From Promethearchaeota archaeon (GTDB lineage: Archaea > Asgardarchaeota > Lokiarchaeia > Sigyniarchaeales > SOKP01): DNA of 64,000 nucleotides. Shown here one piece after another: positions 44,831-53,290 of this stretch. The stretch is from assembly GCA_019058365.1 (NCBI GenBank), contig JAHPZE010000023.1:1-64000 (forward strand). The letters are read 5' to 3'. Both the position numbers and the translations under genes were made by a program. Under the pieces are notes generated by a model. That model was not told the origin of the DNA. It saw only the letters and a list, made by a program, of their open reading frames with translations, and searched no databases. The first letter of the stretch is position 1; each line of letters begins with the position of its first letter.

Positions 44831-44849
44831 TAGATTTTATATAAATCTA
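44831..44849 (-). promoter_or_regulatory. TATA box within inverted repeat, second corrinoid operon
   Basis: TAGATTT-TATAT-AAATCTA, perfect 7-base arms around a TATA-like centre, about 45-60 bases before the operon's first start (44786). It is a candidate repressor site and differs from the AGTAT-type site of the first corrinoid operon. Confidence 0.5.
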
Positions 44850-44979
44850 CAAATAGAGTATTAAATCTCAAAGTATTTAAAGGTTCAATAATCGAATAAA
44901 TCGATAATCCCCTTGAGTGAAATAAAAATCAAAAATGATAAAATCTTTTTTAAGAGATATTTTATAATTTTTAATAGCA

Positions 44980-46497
44980 TTAATCATATTTGCATTCTTT
45001 TACTAACTTTCCTTTCTCAGATAAATTCATGACAATGACTCTCGGTCTAGTCATTGCTTCAATTGAATATTTTATTCCTTGGGTTCCCAAACCTGATGAT
45101 TTAGTTCCAAGAAATGGAAAATGATCTGGACCTCGCTCGCTTTTTCCGTTTATTTGAACTGTCCCCACCTCTAACTCCTGCGCAATATTAAAAGCTAAAT
45201 CTATATTTTGAGTGAAAATCATACCTTGAAGTCCGTATTCCGATTTATTTGATATTTTGATGGCTTCTTCGGCGCTATGAACTCGTATAAAAGGTAATAC
45301 GGGACCAAAGGGTTCTTCCCAAGCAATTCGCATTTCAGTTGTAACATTATCTAATAATGTTGGCCACATGATATTTCCTTCTCTTTTATTTCCGCATAGT
45401 AAGGTACATCCTTTTTCTAAAGCATCGTCTATTAATCCTTGAACATAATCACATTGCTTTGAACTTATGAGAGGCCCTATAGTGGCATTTTTTTCAGGAT
45501 CTCCAATGGACAAATTCATAGTTTTCTTTTTTACTAATTCTATTAATTTATCAGCAATTTCAGGCATTGGAAGGACTCTTTTCACGGCTGTACATCTTTG
45601 TCCGCTATATGAAAAAGCTCCCGAAACAATTGCTTCTGCAGTAATTTCCAAATTTGCATCGTTTAGTATGATAGCAGCATCCTTTCCACCCAATTCTAGC
45701 AATAATGGTTTCATTTCGACAATCTTTGCAATATGTTTGCCCGTTTCAGAAGATCCGGTGAAACTCACCATATTAACCATGGGATGTTGTACTAAATAGT
45801 CTCCGATTTCAGATCCTTTGCCTGTGATTATATTAAAAACGCCGGGAGGAACTCCCGCTTTTTCTAAAATTAATCCGAAGAATAAAGGACTGATAGCTCC
45901 TTGGGAAGGTGGTTTAACGACAACAGTATTTCCCGCCATTAATGCAGGAGCGATTTTGGATCCCGTAAGATTAAACGGATAATTAAAGGGCCCAATGCAT
46001 AGGATCACTCCTAAAGGAACTCTGTATGTCATTGACATTTTATTTTTACCAAAACCTTTAAATGTATCTCCATAAATTGCTTCTCCTTCTTGTTGCAATC
46101 CCGCTTCAGCTGTGGCTTCAAACAGCTCAGCAGTTCGGGTTATTTCCGATATAGCACTTTTTAGTGGCTTACCGATTTCTTTCATCATTATATACCCTAT
46201 GGGATTAGCCCATTCCCTCATTAAAGCAGCTGCTTTTCTTAATATATCTGCTCGTTCTCTCTGAGTCTTTTCTTCCCAACATTCTAAATTTTCTTTTGCA
46301 ACATTTATGACTTGATTAACTTCCTCAGTGGTACATGCTTGCACAGTTCCTACTATCTCATTATTATAAGGATTTCTAATACCTATTGTTTTTCCAGAAG
46401 ACGACTTTTTCCAAGTACCAGATACATAATATTTAAAATCTAAATCATCTTTCATTATGAAAGAATTAGGAATTTTATTGATTTCTTCTATTATCAT
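44980..46497 (-). CDS. gapN: non-phosphorylating glyceraldehyde-3-phosphate dehydrogenase (GapN-like)
   Basis: 505 aa aldehyde-dehydrogenase fold. Glu268 in LELGGK, catalytic Cys302 in SYSGQRCTAVKRV, FNYPFN near 171-176 and RGPDHFPFLGTKSSGLGTQG near the C-terminus follow GapN enzymes closely, which oxidise glyceraldehyde 3-phosphate to 3-phosphoglycerate with NADP+ and bypass ATP-yielding steps. A related aldehyde dehydrogenase cannot be fully excluded. It is a single gene. Confidence 0.85.
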   Translation of the reverse strand: MIIEEINKIPNSFIMKDDLDFKYYVSGTWKKSSSGKTIGIRNPYNNEIVGTVQACTTEEVNQVINVAKENLECWEEKTQRERADILRKAAALMREWANPIGYIMMKEIGKPLKSAISEITRTAELFEATAEAGLQQEGEAIYGDTFKGFGKNKMSMTYRVPLGVILCIGPFNYPFNLTGSKIAPALMAGNTVVVKPPSQGAISPLFFGLILEKAGVPPGVFNIITGKGSEIGDYLVQHPMVNMVSFTGSSETGKHIAKIVEMKPLLLELGGKDAAIILNDANLEITAEAIVSGAFSYSGQRCTAVKRVLPMPEIADKLIELVKKKTMNLSIGDPEKNATIGPLISSKQCDYVQGLIDDALEKGCTLLCGNKREGNIMWPTLLDNVTTEMRIAWEEPFGPVLPFIRVHSAEEAIKISNKSEYGLQGMIFTQNIDLAFNIAQELEVGTVQINGKSERGPDHFPFLGTKSSGLGTQGIKYSIEAMTRPRVIVMNLSEKGKLVKECKYD

Positions 46498-47011
46498 GAT
46501 TATTTCGTAATCCTAAAAATTTCTTTTCGATAAAAAATTGGTCTTAGATTTTTTATAACATTATCACTATTAAATTTATTATTAATAATTCAAAGGTCTT
46601 GCTCTATTTATTTTCGAAGCTTTTCAGAAGTAAAACATCGAAAAAGATTAAGAAAAGATGAAAAACTTCATAATCCGTAGCTTTGAATTAAAAGCTATAA
46701 TTTTATATGAAGTTATCATGCATACCATTAGGTTAAAGAAAGAGAGGCAGTTAAAGTGGTTCATAATTAAATTAGCTATGTGCATAAAGCGAGTTTTGAT
46801 AAGAGCGTACTTTATCTTGGACTTTTTCTAACAATATAAGAACCGAATTTTATACTCCTATCCACATCTTTTCATATTTCTGACTGAATCATTATACTAA
46901 ACTAAAAATTTTCAATTAAAGTGAGAAAATTTCTTTGAGTTTTTAGACTTATCTATAAAAGGCTTCTAACATTATCATTCATAAACTCTTTCTAGTTGAG
47001 ATCAACATTTT
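46498..47011. other. AT-rich intergenic region, no gene seen
   Basis: About 515 bases between the divergent GapN and zinc-finger genes. I find short open fragments only; AGCTTT-gaatta-AAAGCT near 46678 is a weak inverted repeat. No RNA or promoter element that I can define. Confidence 0.4.
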
Positions 47012-47239
47012 ATGTTTCTATGGAATAATAAAACGTTGCACTGGATAAGAGAGAGGAATTTAAGTTGGTTAAATAAAAAGAGAATGACGTTAATGCCTGA
47101 TTGCGAATTCTGTGGTAAGCATATCGTAGGTACTAAGTGGAATAAACAATATCACCATATTAATATATGTCAAAAACCAATAAAACGATTTTTTTGTTCC
47201 CGTCAATGTAAATTGAAATGGATTTTTGAAAATGTTTGA
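47012..47239 (+). CDS. small zinc-finger protein (TRASH/MYM-like)
   Basis: 75 aa at most. Core DCEFCGKHIVG ... FFCSRQCKLKWIF near residues 30-72 looks like a TRASH-type zinc or heavy-metal-binding finger. An internal ATG (47084 or 47093) would start just before the finger, leaving 43-51 residues; I cannot decide between them. Stand-alone gene; role unknown. Confidence 0.55.
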   Translation: MFLWNNKTLHWIRERNLSWLNKKRMTLMPDCEFCGKHIVGTKWNKQYHHINICQKPIKRFFCSRQCKLKWIFENV

Positions 47240-47366
47240 TTTATTTTGTTGATAATTTCTTGCTGTTTAGGGGTATGTTTAGTACTTGTACCAATCTATA
47301 GATAAATAAAAATATCTAAAAAATGAAATCAAAAGTTATTTATGACCCCAAACATTTGAATAATTA

Positions 47367-48074
47367 ATGAACACAAAAAAAGACAAAAACAACAATGAGT
47401 TGTGCCAATCCACTAATAATCCCAGCGAGTGGAATGGAAGAACAATAGAAATTGATGATGCTGGGACTGGAGATCTCGTCGGAGATGCTTTTATTGGCTT
47501 TCGAGACACAGAAAACGGAAAGATTATCTTTAAATCAGTTCCTGTAGAACTCTACAATAAAGTAAATAAGGACAATGATCGCCCGAAAAAGCATATAGTA
47601 AAGATTGTGATCAAAGCGCTCAGAGATCTTAACCATCGTAAAGGAGATAGAATTCTTCTATGTAGGGGTAGCTGTTTCGATCTTGTTAGAGAATATTTTA
47701 AGAAGAATAATATATACTACGAGCCTGCAGTTATAGAGGGAGTGCTTCAAGATGCTGTAGAAGGTAGATTTATTCAACATCTTAGAAAATTCGGGATATC
47801 TTCTAGCAAGCTTACGAAAGAATCTGGTATACAAAGATATTTTATTTTATTTAATTGGGTATGTCGGGACTTTCCAAATCGTGAACGTTTCGTCAAGAGA
47901 GGATTCCCTTCTTGGAAGAAGAAATGGAGAAAAATTGCTTTAGAGAGATATAAAAACTATAAAAGTAATAAGACTCGTACAAGAGAAAAAATTATGCAAA
48001 GGGCAAAGATGATATACGAAAATGCATTCGAGAAACCTATTTCTGTAAGAGAAACTATCTCGAAGAATCAATAA
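47367..48074 (+). CDS. possible RNase H-fold protein
   Basis: 235 aa. RTIEIDDAGTGDLVGDAFIG near residues 25-44, followed by RILLCRGSCFDLVREYF (112-128) and EGVLQDAVEGRF, recalls the acidic motifs of RNase H-like folds, and the C-terminal third is rich in Arg/Lys (KKKWRKIALERYK), suggesting nucleic-acid binding. It is a tentative fold call. It lies just before a NYN-domain nuclease gene on the same strand, 124 bases away. Confidence 0.5.
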   Translation: MNTKKDKNNNELCQSTNNPSEWNGRTIEIDDAGTGDLVGDAFIGFRDTENGKIIFKSVPVELYNKVNKDNDRPKKHIVKIVIKALRDLNHRKGDRILLCRGSCFDLVREYFKKNNIYYEPAVIEGVLQDAVEGRFIQHLRKFGISSSKLTKESGIQRYFILFNWVCRDFPNRERFVKRGFPSWKKKWRKIALERYKNYKSNKTRTREKIMQRAKMIYENAFEKPISVRETISKNQ

Positions 48075-48198
48075 AATGAATTATATTTATTGATTTTTTT
48101 ACGAAAATATAGTAATCGTTAAGATTATTATTATAAAGAACTTTTTTTTAATATTATATAATTAATTTTCCTTTTATAGGGGTAAAAGGAGTATTGAA

Positions 48199-48696
48199 TT
48201 GGTCCGAATTATAGTTTTCTTAGATAATAGTAATATTTTCAATGGATTTAGGAAATACAACGTCAAAGTAGACTATGAAAAGCTGAAAAACATAATAACC
48301 AGTGGCCGAGAATTACAGGCTATATTTTTATACGAGGGTGCTGTATATCCTATAAGTCTAGGAAAGAGGAAATGGTATAAAGAATTAACCATTCGAAGTG
48401 GATATACAATTAAAACGAGCTTTGATAAGATTGTGTCAAATGGCGCCATTGAAAAGAAGATTGACATCAATATCGCGATTGATATCATTTCTCTTGCATA
48501 TGAGAATGCGTATGATAAGGCAGTTTTAATATCTGGAGACGGAGATTTTGTTCCAGTTGTAAAGAAATTAAAAGAACTAGAAAAAGATGTGGAAGTATGG
48601 GCATTTAGATACTCTCTAGCTAATGCGTTAAGGGAAGAACTCGAGCAAGAAAATATCCATTATCTCGATGATATCTTAAGTAAAATAAAAATGTAA
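48199..48696 (+). CDS. NYN-domain (PIN-like, LabA/DUF88) protein
   Basis: 165 aa with FLDNSNIFNGF at the N-terminus and LISGDGDFVPVVKKL near 110-124, the NYN acidic motifs of PIN-like ribonucleases; EVWAF and the C-terminal helices complete the family pattern. TTG start at 48199 with AAAGGAG 7 bases upstream. Predicted RNA-processing nuclease. Adjacent to the RNase H-like gene. Confidence 0.88.
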   Translation: MVRIIVFLDNSNIFNGFRKYNVKVDYEKLKNIITSGRELQAIFLYEGAVYPISLGKRKWYKELTIRSGYTIKTSFDKIVSNGAIEKKIDINIAIDIISLAYENAYDKAVLISGDGDFVPVVKKLKELEKDVEVWAFRYSLANALREELEQENIHYLDDILSKIKM

Positions 48697-48785
48697 AACT
48701 ATAATTGATCAATTTAGTTAATACATTAATTATTTTTTAGATTCTTTAGTACTTTAAGTCATTTTTTTAGGTAAAAGTATTAAGA

Positions 48786-49076
48786 TTATTTAGTTGGTCC
48801 AATCAATTCATACAAATCTCGAGCTAATTTTTTCATAATCGGAACGTGACCTTCAAATAAAATACGTTCTTCAATGATAATTGCTGGAGGAACTATCGTC
48901 CCATATTTTTTTATAGTATCTGCAGAGTCACTATCTTCAAAACTTACTTCAATTTTTTGTTTAAATTCTGGTATATCTGTAAAAATTCGCTCAATGATGC
49001 TTCTCGTTTTACAACACTTAGCACAATAATTATCTTCCTCAGTTTTTAATAAAACATGAACAATTGGCTTCTTTAT
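48786..49076 (-). CDS. thioredoxin-fold protein, ATA start
   Basis: 96 aa, full length for a glutaredoxin/thioredoxin-like redox or small electron-carrier protein: MKKPIVHVLLKTEEDNYCAK, then CCKTR (Cys18, Cys21, Cys22), and a conserved cis-Pro in the GTIVPPAIIIEE strand. No ATG, GTG or TTG exists in the first four fifths of the frame, and an in-frame TAG lies a few codons upstream. The only sensible start for a full N-terminal beta strand is ATA at 49074-49076, giving MKKPIVHVL. The upstream Shine-Dalgarno is weak. Stand-alone gene. Confidence 0.72.
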   Translation of the reverse strand: MKKPIVHVLLKTEEDNYCAKCCKTRSIIERIFTDIPEFKQKIEVSFEDSDSADTIKKYGTIVPPAIIIEERILFEGHVPIMKKLARDLYELIGPTK

Positions 49077-49310
49077 TAGAGACCACTAATTTTATTTTAT
49101 AATATTTTTCCTTAAATTGGAAAATATTTTCATTAATAAATGATTTTTGCTTTAAAATACAGGAAATATCTAATCTAGAATCAATTATCTCATGGATTTA
49201 TATTCTCCCTTTAAGTTTGATATTCACAATGCTATTAAGCATTAAAGTACATCGTTTAAGAAAAGAAATCTCTAAACCAAAGTTTTAAATTCTTGAATCT
49301 AAGAAAAAAG

Positions 49311-49736
49311 CTATTCTTCCTTTTTTATCATTTCGAGTTCAGATTCAATGCCAAGTAAATTCGCAACTTCGACTAATGCTTTCCATTCGGAATGAACGTT
49401 TTCAGCTTCTCTTAATTTACCTTGTGATACTAAAAGATTATGTAAATTGGCTTTTGAATCCACAAGTCTGACAAACATTGCCAAAATATCGCCCTTATCC
49501 TCGATATTTACATAATTCCTCAGGACATCAATCATTTGTGTATCTTGCTGAGAGATAGGAGATAAATTCTTTAAAGTATCTCGGATTTCAGATAATATTC
49601 TTTGATTATCTTCTAGTAAATTTAGTTGCATAAGGCTAACATTAATTGCATCAGAATATGTTTCAGTTCCGCATTTTTCTTTGAATTCATCTAATTTCTT
49701 TTTAACTATATCATTTATTTCTATTGTTGGACTCAT
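49311..49736 (-). CDS. uncharacterised small helical protein
   Basis: 141 aa, no membrane segment, no motif I recognise. The start (MSPTIEINDIVKKKLDEFKE) could be a ribbon-helix-helix-like strand-helix, and the rest is mainly helical and charged. Mid-genome neighbours are the thioredoxin-like gene and a Lys-rich protein. Confidence 0.6.
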   Translation of the reverse strand: MSPTIEINDIVKKKLDEFKEKCGTETYSDAINVSLMQLNLLEDNQRILSEIRDTLKNLSPISQQDTQMIDVLRNYVNIEDKGDILAMFVRLVDSKANLHNLLVSQGKLREAENVHSEWKALVEVANLLGIESELEMIKKEE

Positions 49737-49853
49737 TTTACTGTATAATTAAGAGGATAATCTATTATTTAAGTTTTAATATGTGTTGAATGTATAAAAA
49801 TAATTTAAACTTTTTTTGAGAAAGAACATATATATAAAAAAAAGTAAAGAAAA

Positions 49854-50204
49854 TTATTTTGTTGTATTTAAGAAAGCCATAAATATTTGTTTGGACACAT
49901 CAGGTAAATCTTCAACGTATTTATTTACTTTTTCCATGAAATCTTCTTTTGAAATTGCCTCCTTTAATATATAATTGTCAATATCTCTAAATTTATTAGT
50001 AATTTTTTCGTAGGCATGCGTAAGAGAATCAAGATCCTTACTTATAGATAATTTCCATTCTTGGTCTACACTTATTTTATCCTTATCTTTGTCCTTTTCT
50101 TTTTTATCTTTTTCTTTTTTGTCTTTATCTTTTTTGTCCTTATCTTTCTCTTTTTCTTTATCTTTATCCTTTTTGTGTTTATCCTTTTCCTTTTCTTTTC
50201 CCAT
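49854..50204 (-). CDS. Lys/Glu/Asp-rich tail protein
   Basis: 116 aa. Residues 1-43 are an unbroken run of K, E and D in KEKDKDK-type steps, encoded by a pure-purine DNA stretch (complement of 50076-50204), followed by a folded-looking helical part. Such charged tails suggest binding to RNA, ribosomes or protein partners. I do not recognise the rest. Confidence 0.6.
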   Translation of the reverse strand: MGKEKEKDKHKKDKDKEKEKDKDKKDKDKKEKDKKEKDKDKDKISVDQEWKLSISKDLDSLTHAYEKITNKFRDIDNYILKEAISKEDFMEKVNKYVEDLPDVSKQIFMAFLNTTK

Positions 50205-50454
50205 AAAATCTCAACTGTTTAATAATTAGATTTAATCAAAAAATAAAACTTAGGATATTTAAAATTTTGGAGTTTATTCTCTTAACCTTTAAATAAGGGT
50301 GTGAAGTGATCCTTAATATTCTTGTTTCCAGCGGGTTGAATTTAGTAATGTTATTATCAGTCTAAGATTAAAAGATATTTTAAATCGAATAAAAATTTAA
50401 GAATTAATTAAGTGAAAAATTATTTTGCTAAGAGAAATAAGTTGAATTAAACAA

Positions 50455-51450
50455 ATGAAAAATATTGTAGTTCTTTTTTATGACAAGATAAACGATGTTA
50501 AAATTTATGATTTTAAATTACCTATAGATGGCTATACAGATTTTAAAGATTTTCAAAAAGAGTTAGATTTATTAAAGAATAGATACAAAATTTTAATGTT
50601 AGATGCTCACAATAAAAGCATCGATTATTTTTTTCAGAATAAGGACCAAATCGACTTAGTTGTTAATTTAGCAGATAATGGATATGAAAATGATTTTTCT
50701 AAAAATGCGTTTTTTATTGAATTATTCAATTTTTTAGAGATAAAATATACAGGTCGACAAGCTAATAATGTTGAATTTTTCGAACGAAAAGATCTCATGT
50801 TATATGTATTCGATTATTTGGGAATCAATTATCCAAATACAGCAATGTATTATCAGGGGATTGATCTGCCATTTTTAGAAGAAAAAATTAATACGCTAAG
50901 ATTCCCGGTTATTGTAAAAATGGGCATTTCGGGAGATTCTTTACTCCTTGATGAAAATAGTATTTGTAATTCGTATAAAGAAATTATTGATAGAATTGAA
51001 TACATTGAAAAGGTTTTAGGACAAAAAGAGGTTATCCTTATTCAAGAGTTTGTGAAAGATGCACGGGAATACACAACATTAATTATCGGTAATGATACGT
51101 GTAATGATGTTCAAGCGTTTACAATACAAGTAACTCCAAAAAAATTTTATGACTTCGAGCAAAAAAATTATAGCTCACTTCCTGTTGATGATTTCTATAA
51201 GAAACCAGATATTAAAAATTCAAATTTATTAAAGAATATCGAGAATAAGCTATGTGATTTAAAAACAATTACCAAATGCATGGATTATGTAAGATTTGAT
51301 TGGTTGCTAGACGAGCATTCTAATTTTTTTATACTTGATTTAAATGCCAATCCCTCTTTTGATTCTGAGCTTTTTAAACTTTATAATGAATTTTTTTCGA
51401 TAAAAGGAAGAATTTTAGGCTATATTATCAATTCTGCTTTGAAGAGATAA
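50455..51450 (+). CDS. ATP-grasp ligase (D-Ala-D-Ala ligase-like)
   Basis: 331 aa. VNLADNGYENDFSKNAFFIE and KYTGRQANNVEFFERKDLM resemble the ATP-grasp core, RFPVIVKMGISGDS is a nucleotide-binding strand, EVILIQEFVKDAREYTTLIIG follows, and LDLNANPSFDSELF carries the metal-binding acidic residues. Joins a carboxylate to an amine or thiol; since archaea lack murein the substrate is a peptide or amino acid other than D-Ala. Single gene. Confidence 0.8.
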   Translation: MKNIVVLFYDKINDVKIYDFKLPIDGYTDFKDFQKELDLLKNRYKILMLDAHNKSIDYFFQNKDQIDLVVNLADNGYENDFSKNAFFIELFNFLEIKYTGRQANNVEFFERKDLMLYVFDYLGINYPNTAMYYQGIDLPFLEEKINTLRFPVIVKMGISGDSLLLDENSICNSYKEIIDRIEYIEKVLGQKEVILIQEFVKDAREYTTLIIGNDTCNDVQAFTIQVTPKKFYDFEQKNYSSLPVDDFYKKPDIKNSNLLKNIENKLCDLKTITKCMDYVRFDWLLDEHSNFFILDLNANPSFDSELFKLYNEFFSIKGRILGYIINSALKR

Positions 51451-51499
51451 CCATATAATAATAAATATTAATACTGATTTTATAAAAAAGGATAAAATC

Positions 51500-51824
51500 A
51501 TGAGTGAATTGAATAATATAGAAAGAGGGCTATATATTAAGCAATTGGAGGAATGTTTAACTTGGTGTTTCTAATCTCATTTTGCGCTATCCGTGTACCG
51601 GATATGGATAAGATAGAAAATTCTGGATTAGCTTGGGTATAGGTTTTTTAATAAGTTTAATGATTACCGGGACTATACTTGTTCATGATTTATTATTTCA
51701 TATAGAAACATTTGGAGATACATTACCAACATAAATAGCTGCTGTTCTAAGTTTAGCAGTTATTATTAGTTTTATACTAATTTATAATCAGATTTTTCCG
51801 ATTAATATGGTTCCAGAACCTTAG
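51500..51824 (+). pseudogene. decaying small membrane-protein gene
   Basis: A frame starting ATG at 51500 (after AAAGGA) reads about 24 codons, then a frameshift and two in-frame stops break a run that still encodes two hydrophobic segments (WISLGIGFLISLMITGTIL and IAAVLSLAVIISFILIYNQI). It is the remains of a membrane protein. The flanks 51451-51499 and 51825-51949 show nothing. Confidence 0.6.
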
Positions 51825-51952
51825 ATTAATCTCGATGATATCTTAAAAAAAATACTGATATAAAATTTTAAAATCTATAATCAAATACTAATCAATTTTT
51901 AGGATAATGTTTTTTAATTTGAAAAATAAGAGTATAGTGATTATGAGTAGTG

Positions 51953-52645
51953 ATGGGTATGTCAAAGACAAGTAAAAAGAAAAAGCAACTTCCGCGATTA
52001 CAAGTAGCTTTAGATTTTGAAAGCTTAGATGATGCATTGGCGATTGCAAAAAAAGTGGCTCAATTTATAGATATTTTAGAGGTTGGAACACCTTTAATAA
52101 AATCCGAAGGAATGCGCGCTATTCACGTGTTAAAGGAGGCACACCCTAACAAGCTGATCTGTGCAGATTTAAAAACGGCAGATGCGGGATACCTTGAAGT
52201 ACAGATGGCAGCTAAAGCAAAAGCTGATATTGTCACAATACTTGCAGATGCTTATGATGCTACAATCAAGGAAGCTTTACGCGCTGCATATGATTATCAC
52301 GTAGAAATAATGGCAGATCTTATCGTGTCTCGATCACCTGCTATCACATTAGCGGGTCTCATAGATCTTAAATACAAAAACACAAAATTGCATTATGCAC
52401 TAGTGCATAGCGGCTTGGATCGCCAAGCTTCACGACGAGCTCCATTGTTTGAGTTAGAATCAATAGCACGGTTAAGAGATCATCCGCGATTAGCAATAGC
52501 AGGTGGTATAAGAGTCTCTGATATTCCTAATATCTTAGCTTTTCCTTTGGATATTATTATTGTAGGAGGCGGAATTACTCATGCCAAAGATCCATGCAAC
52601 GCTGCAGAGAAGATTCGAAACGCCATTAACAAGTATTCTAAATGA
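51953..52645 (+). CDS. 3-hexulose-6-phosphate synthase family protein (OMP decarboxylase superfamily)
   Basis: 230 aa TIM barrel of the HUMPS family: LQVALDFESLDDAL, DILEVGTPLIKSEGM, ADLKTADAGYLEVQMA and AIAGGIRVSD. These residues fit 3-hexulose-6-phosphate synthase, which condenses formaldehyde with ribulose 5-phosphate and in archaea runs in reverse to make ribose phosphate. No adjacent hexulose isomerase (PHI) gene is visible. Several nearby starts exist (GTG 51950, ATG 51953 and 51959). Its 3' end overlaps the opposite-strand gene by 111 bases. Confidence 0.88.
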   Translation: MGMSKTSKKKKQLPRLQVALDFESLDDALAIAKKVAQFIDILEVGTPLIKSEGMRAIHVLKEAHPNKLICADLKTADAGYLEVQMAAKAKADIVTILADAYDATIKEALRAAYDYHVEIMADLIVSRSPAITLAGLIDLKYKNTKLHYALVHSGLDRQASRRAPLFELESIARLRDHPRLAIAGGIRVSDIPNILAFPLDIIIVGGGITHAKDPCNAAEKIRNAINKYSK

Positions 52646-53221
52646 AAACGACGCCTTAAACTTGAGAGAAAGTTTGTTCTGGAGGAGATTATTATTTTCA
52701 TCAGAAGTATGATTTTTTCTTCGATTCTTTATCGTGTATATTATTAATCGTATTATATAGACAATTAGAGCTGCTAAGAAACACCAAACACAGATCATTG
52801 TTTCTAATGATCCAGCTGAACTAGTACTCCTGTAGAAAGGATTAAAATCAAAAGGAAAAAATGGTCTAATATCCGTGTACATAGGAGAATCGAGTAAAAT
52901 ATGAATATAAATTCCAAGGAGAGAGGCGAACAAAATTTTTTTAAAAGAGATTTCTTGTTCAATTTTGAAAAATTTCATAAGTGGAGTGAAATATTCTCTG
53001 ATTTTAGTCATTATCACTGTAAGAACAAGGGCAATTATTGTACCCCCTAAAAAGCTATGGAAAAAACCATGGAGAGGATAATTTAAATTAAAAAATAAAA
53101 CACAAAAAGGTTCAATGTCAATGATTACACTTGCTATAAGAAAAGTGGGGAAATCAATAAAGTTAAGAAATAATAGCCCTATAAATAAGCCAGGTCCAAA
53201 GTGATATGGTGTAAATGGCAT
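52535..53221 (-). CDS. DUF457/YdjM-type integral membrane metal-dependent hydrolase
   Basis: 228 aa. MPFTPYHFGPGLFIG, SVIIDIEPF and PLHGFFHSFLGG are the His/Asp metal motifs of the YdjM/DUF457 membrane hydrolase family, with four or five helices. The C-terminal 40 residues or so are the antisense of the hexulose-phosphate synthase gene and have no family match, suggesting the original stop was lost and the end now runs into the neighbour. Confidence 0.75.
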   Translation of the reverse strand: MPFTPYHFGPGLFIGLLFLNFIDFPTFLIASVIIDIEPFCVLFFNLNYPLHGFFHSFLGGTIIALVLTVIMTKIREYFTPLMKFFKIEQEISFKKILFASLLGIYIHILLDSPMYTDIRPFFPFDFNPFYRSTSSAGSLETMICVWCFLAALIVYIIRLIIYTIKNRRKNHTSDENNNLLQNKLSLKFKASFSFRILVNGVSNLLCSVAWIFGMSNSASYNNNIQRKS

Positions 53222-53290
53222 ATAAATAAATACATATTAGAAAGTGTTATATTTTTTATTACAATTCAATATTGTTACTAATTAAAAAAT

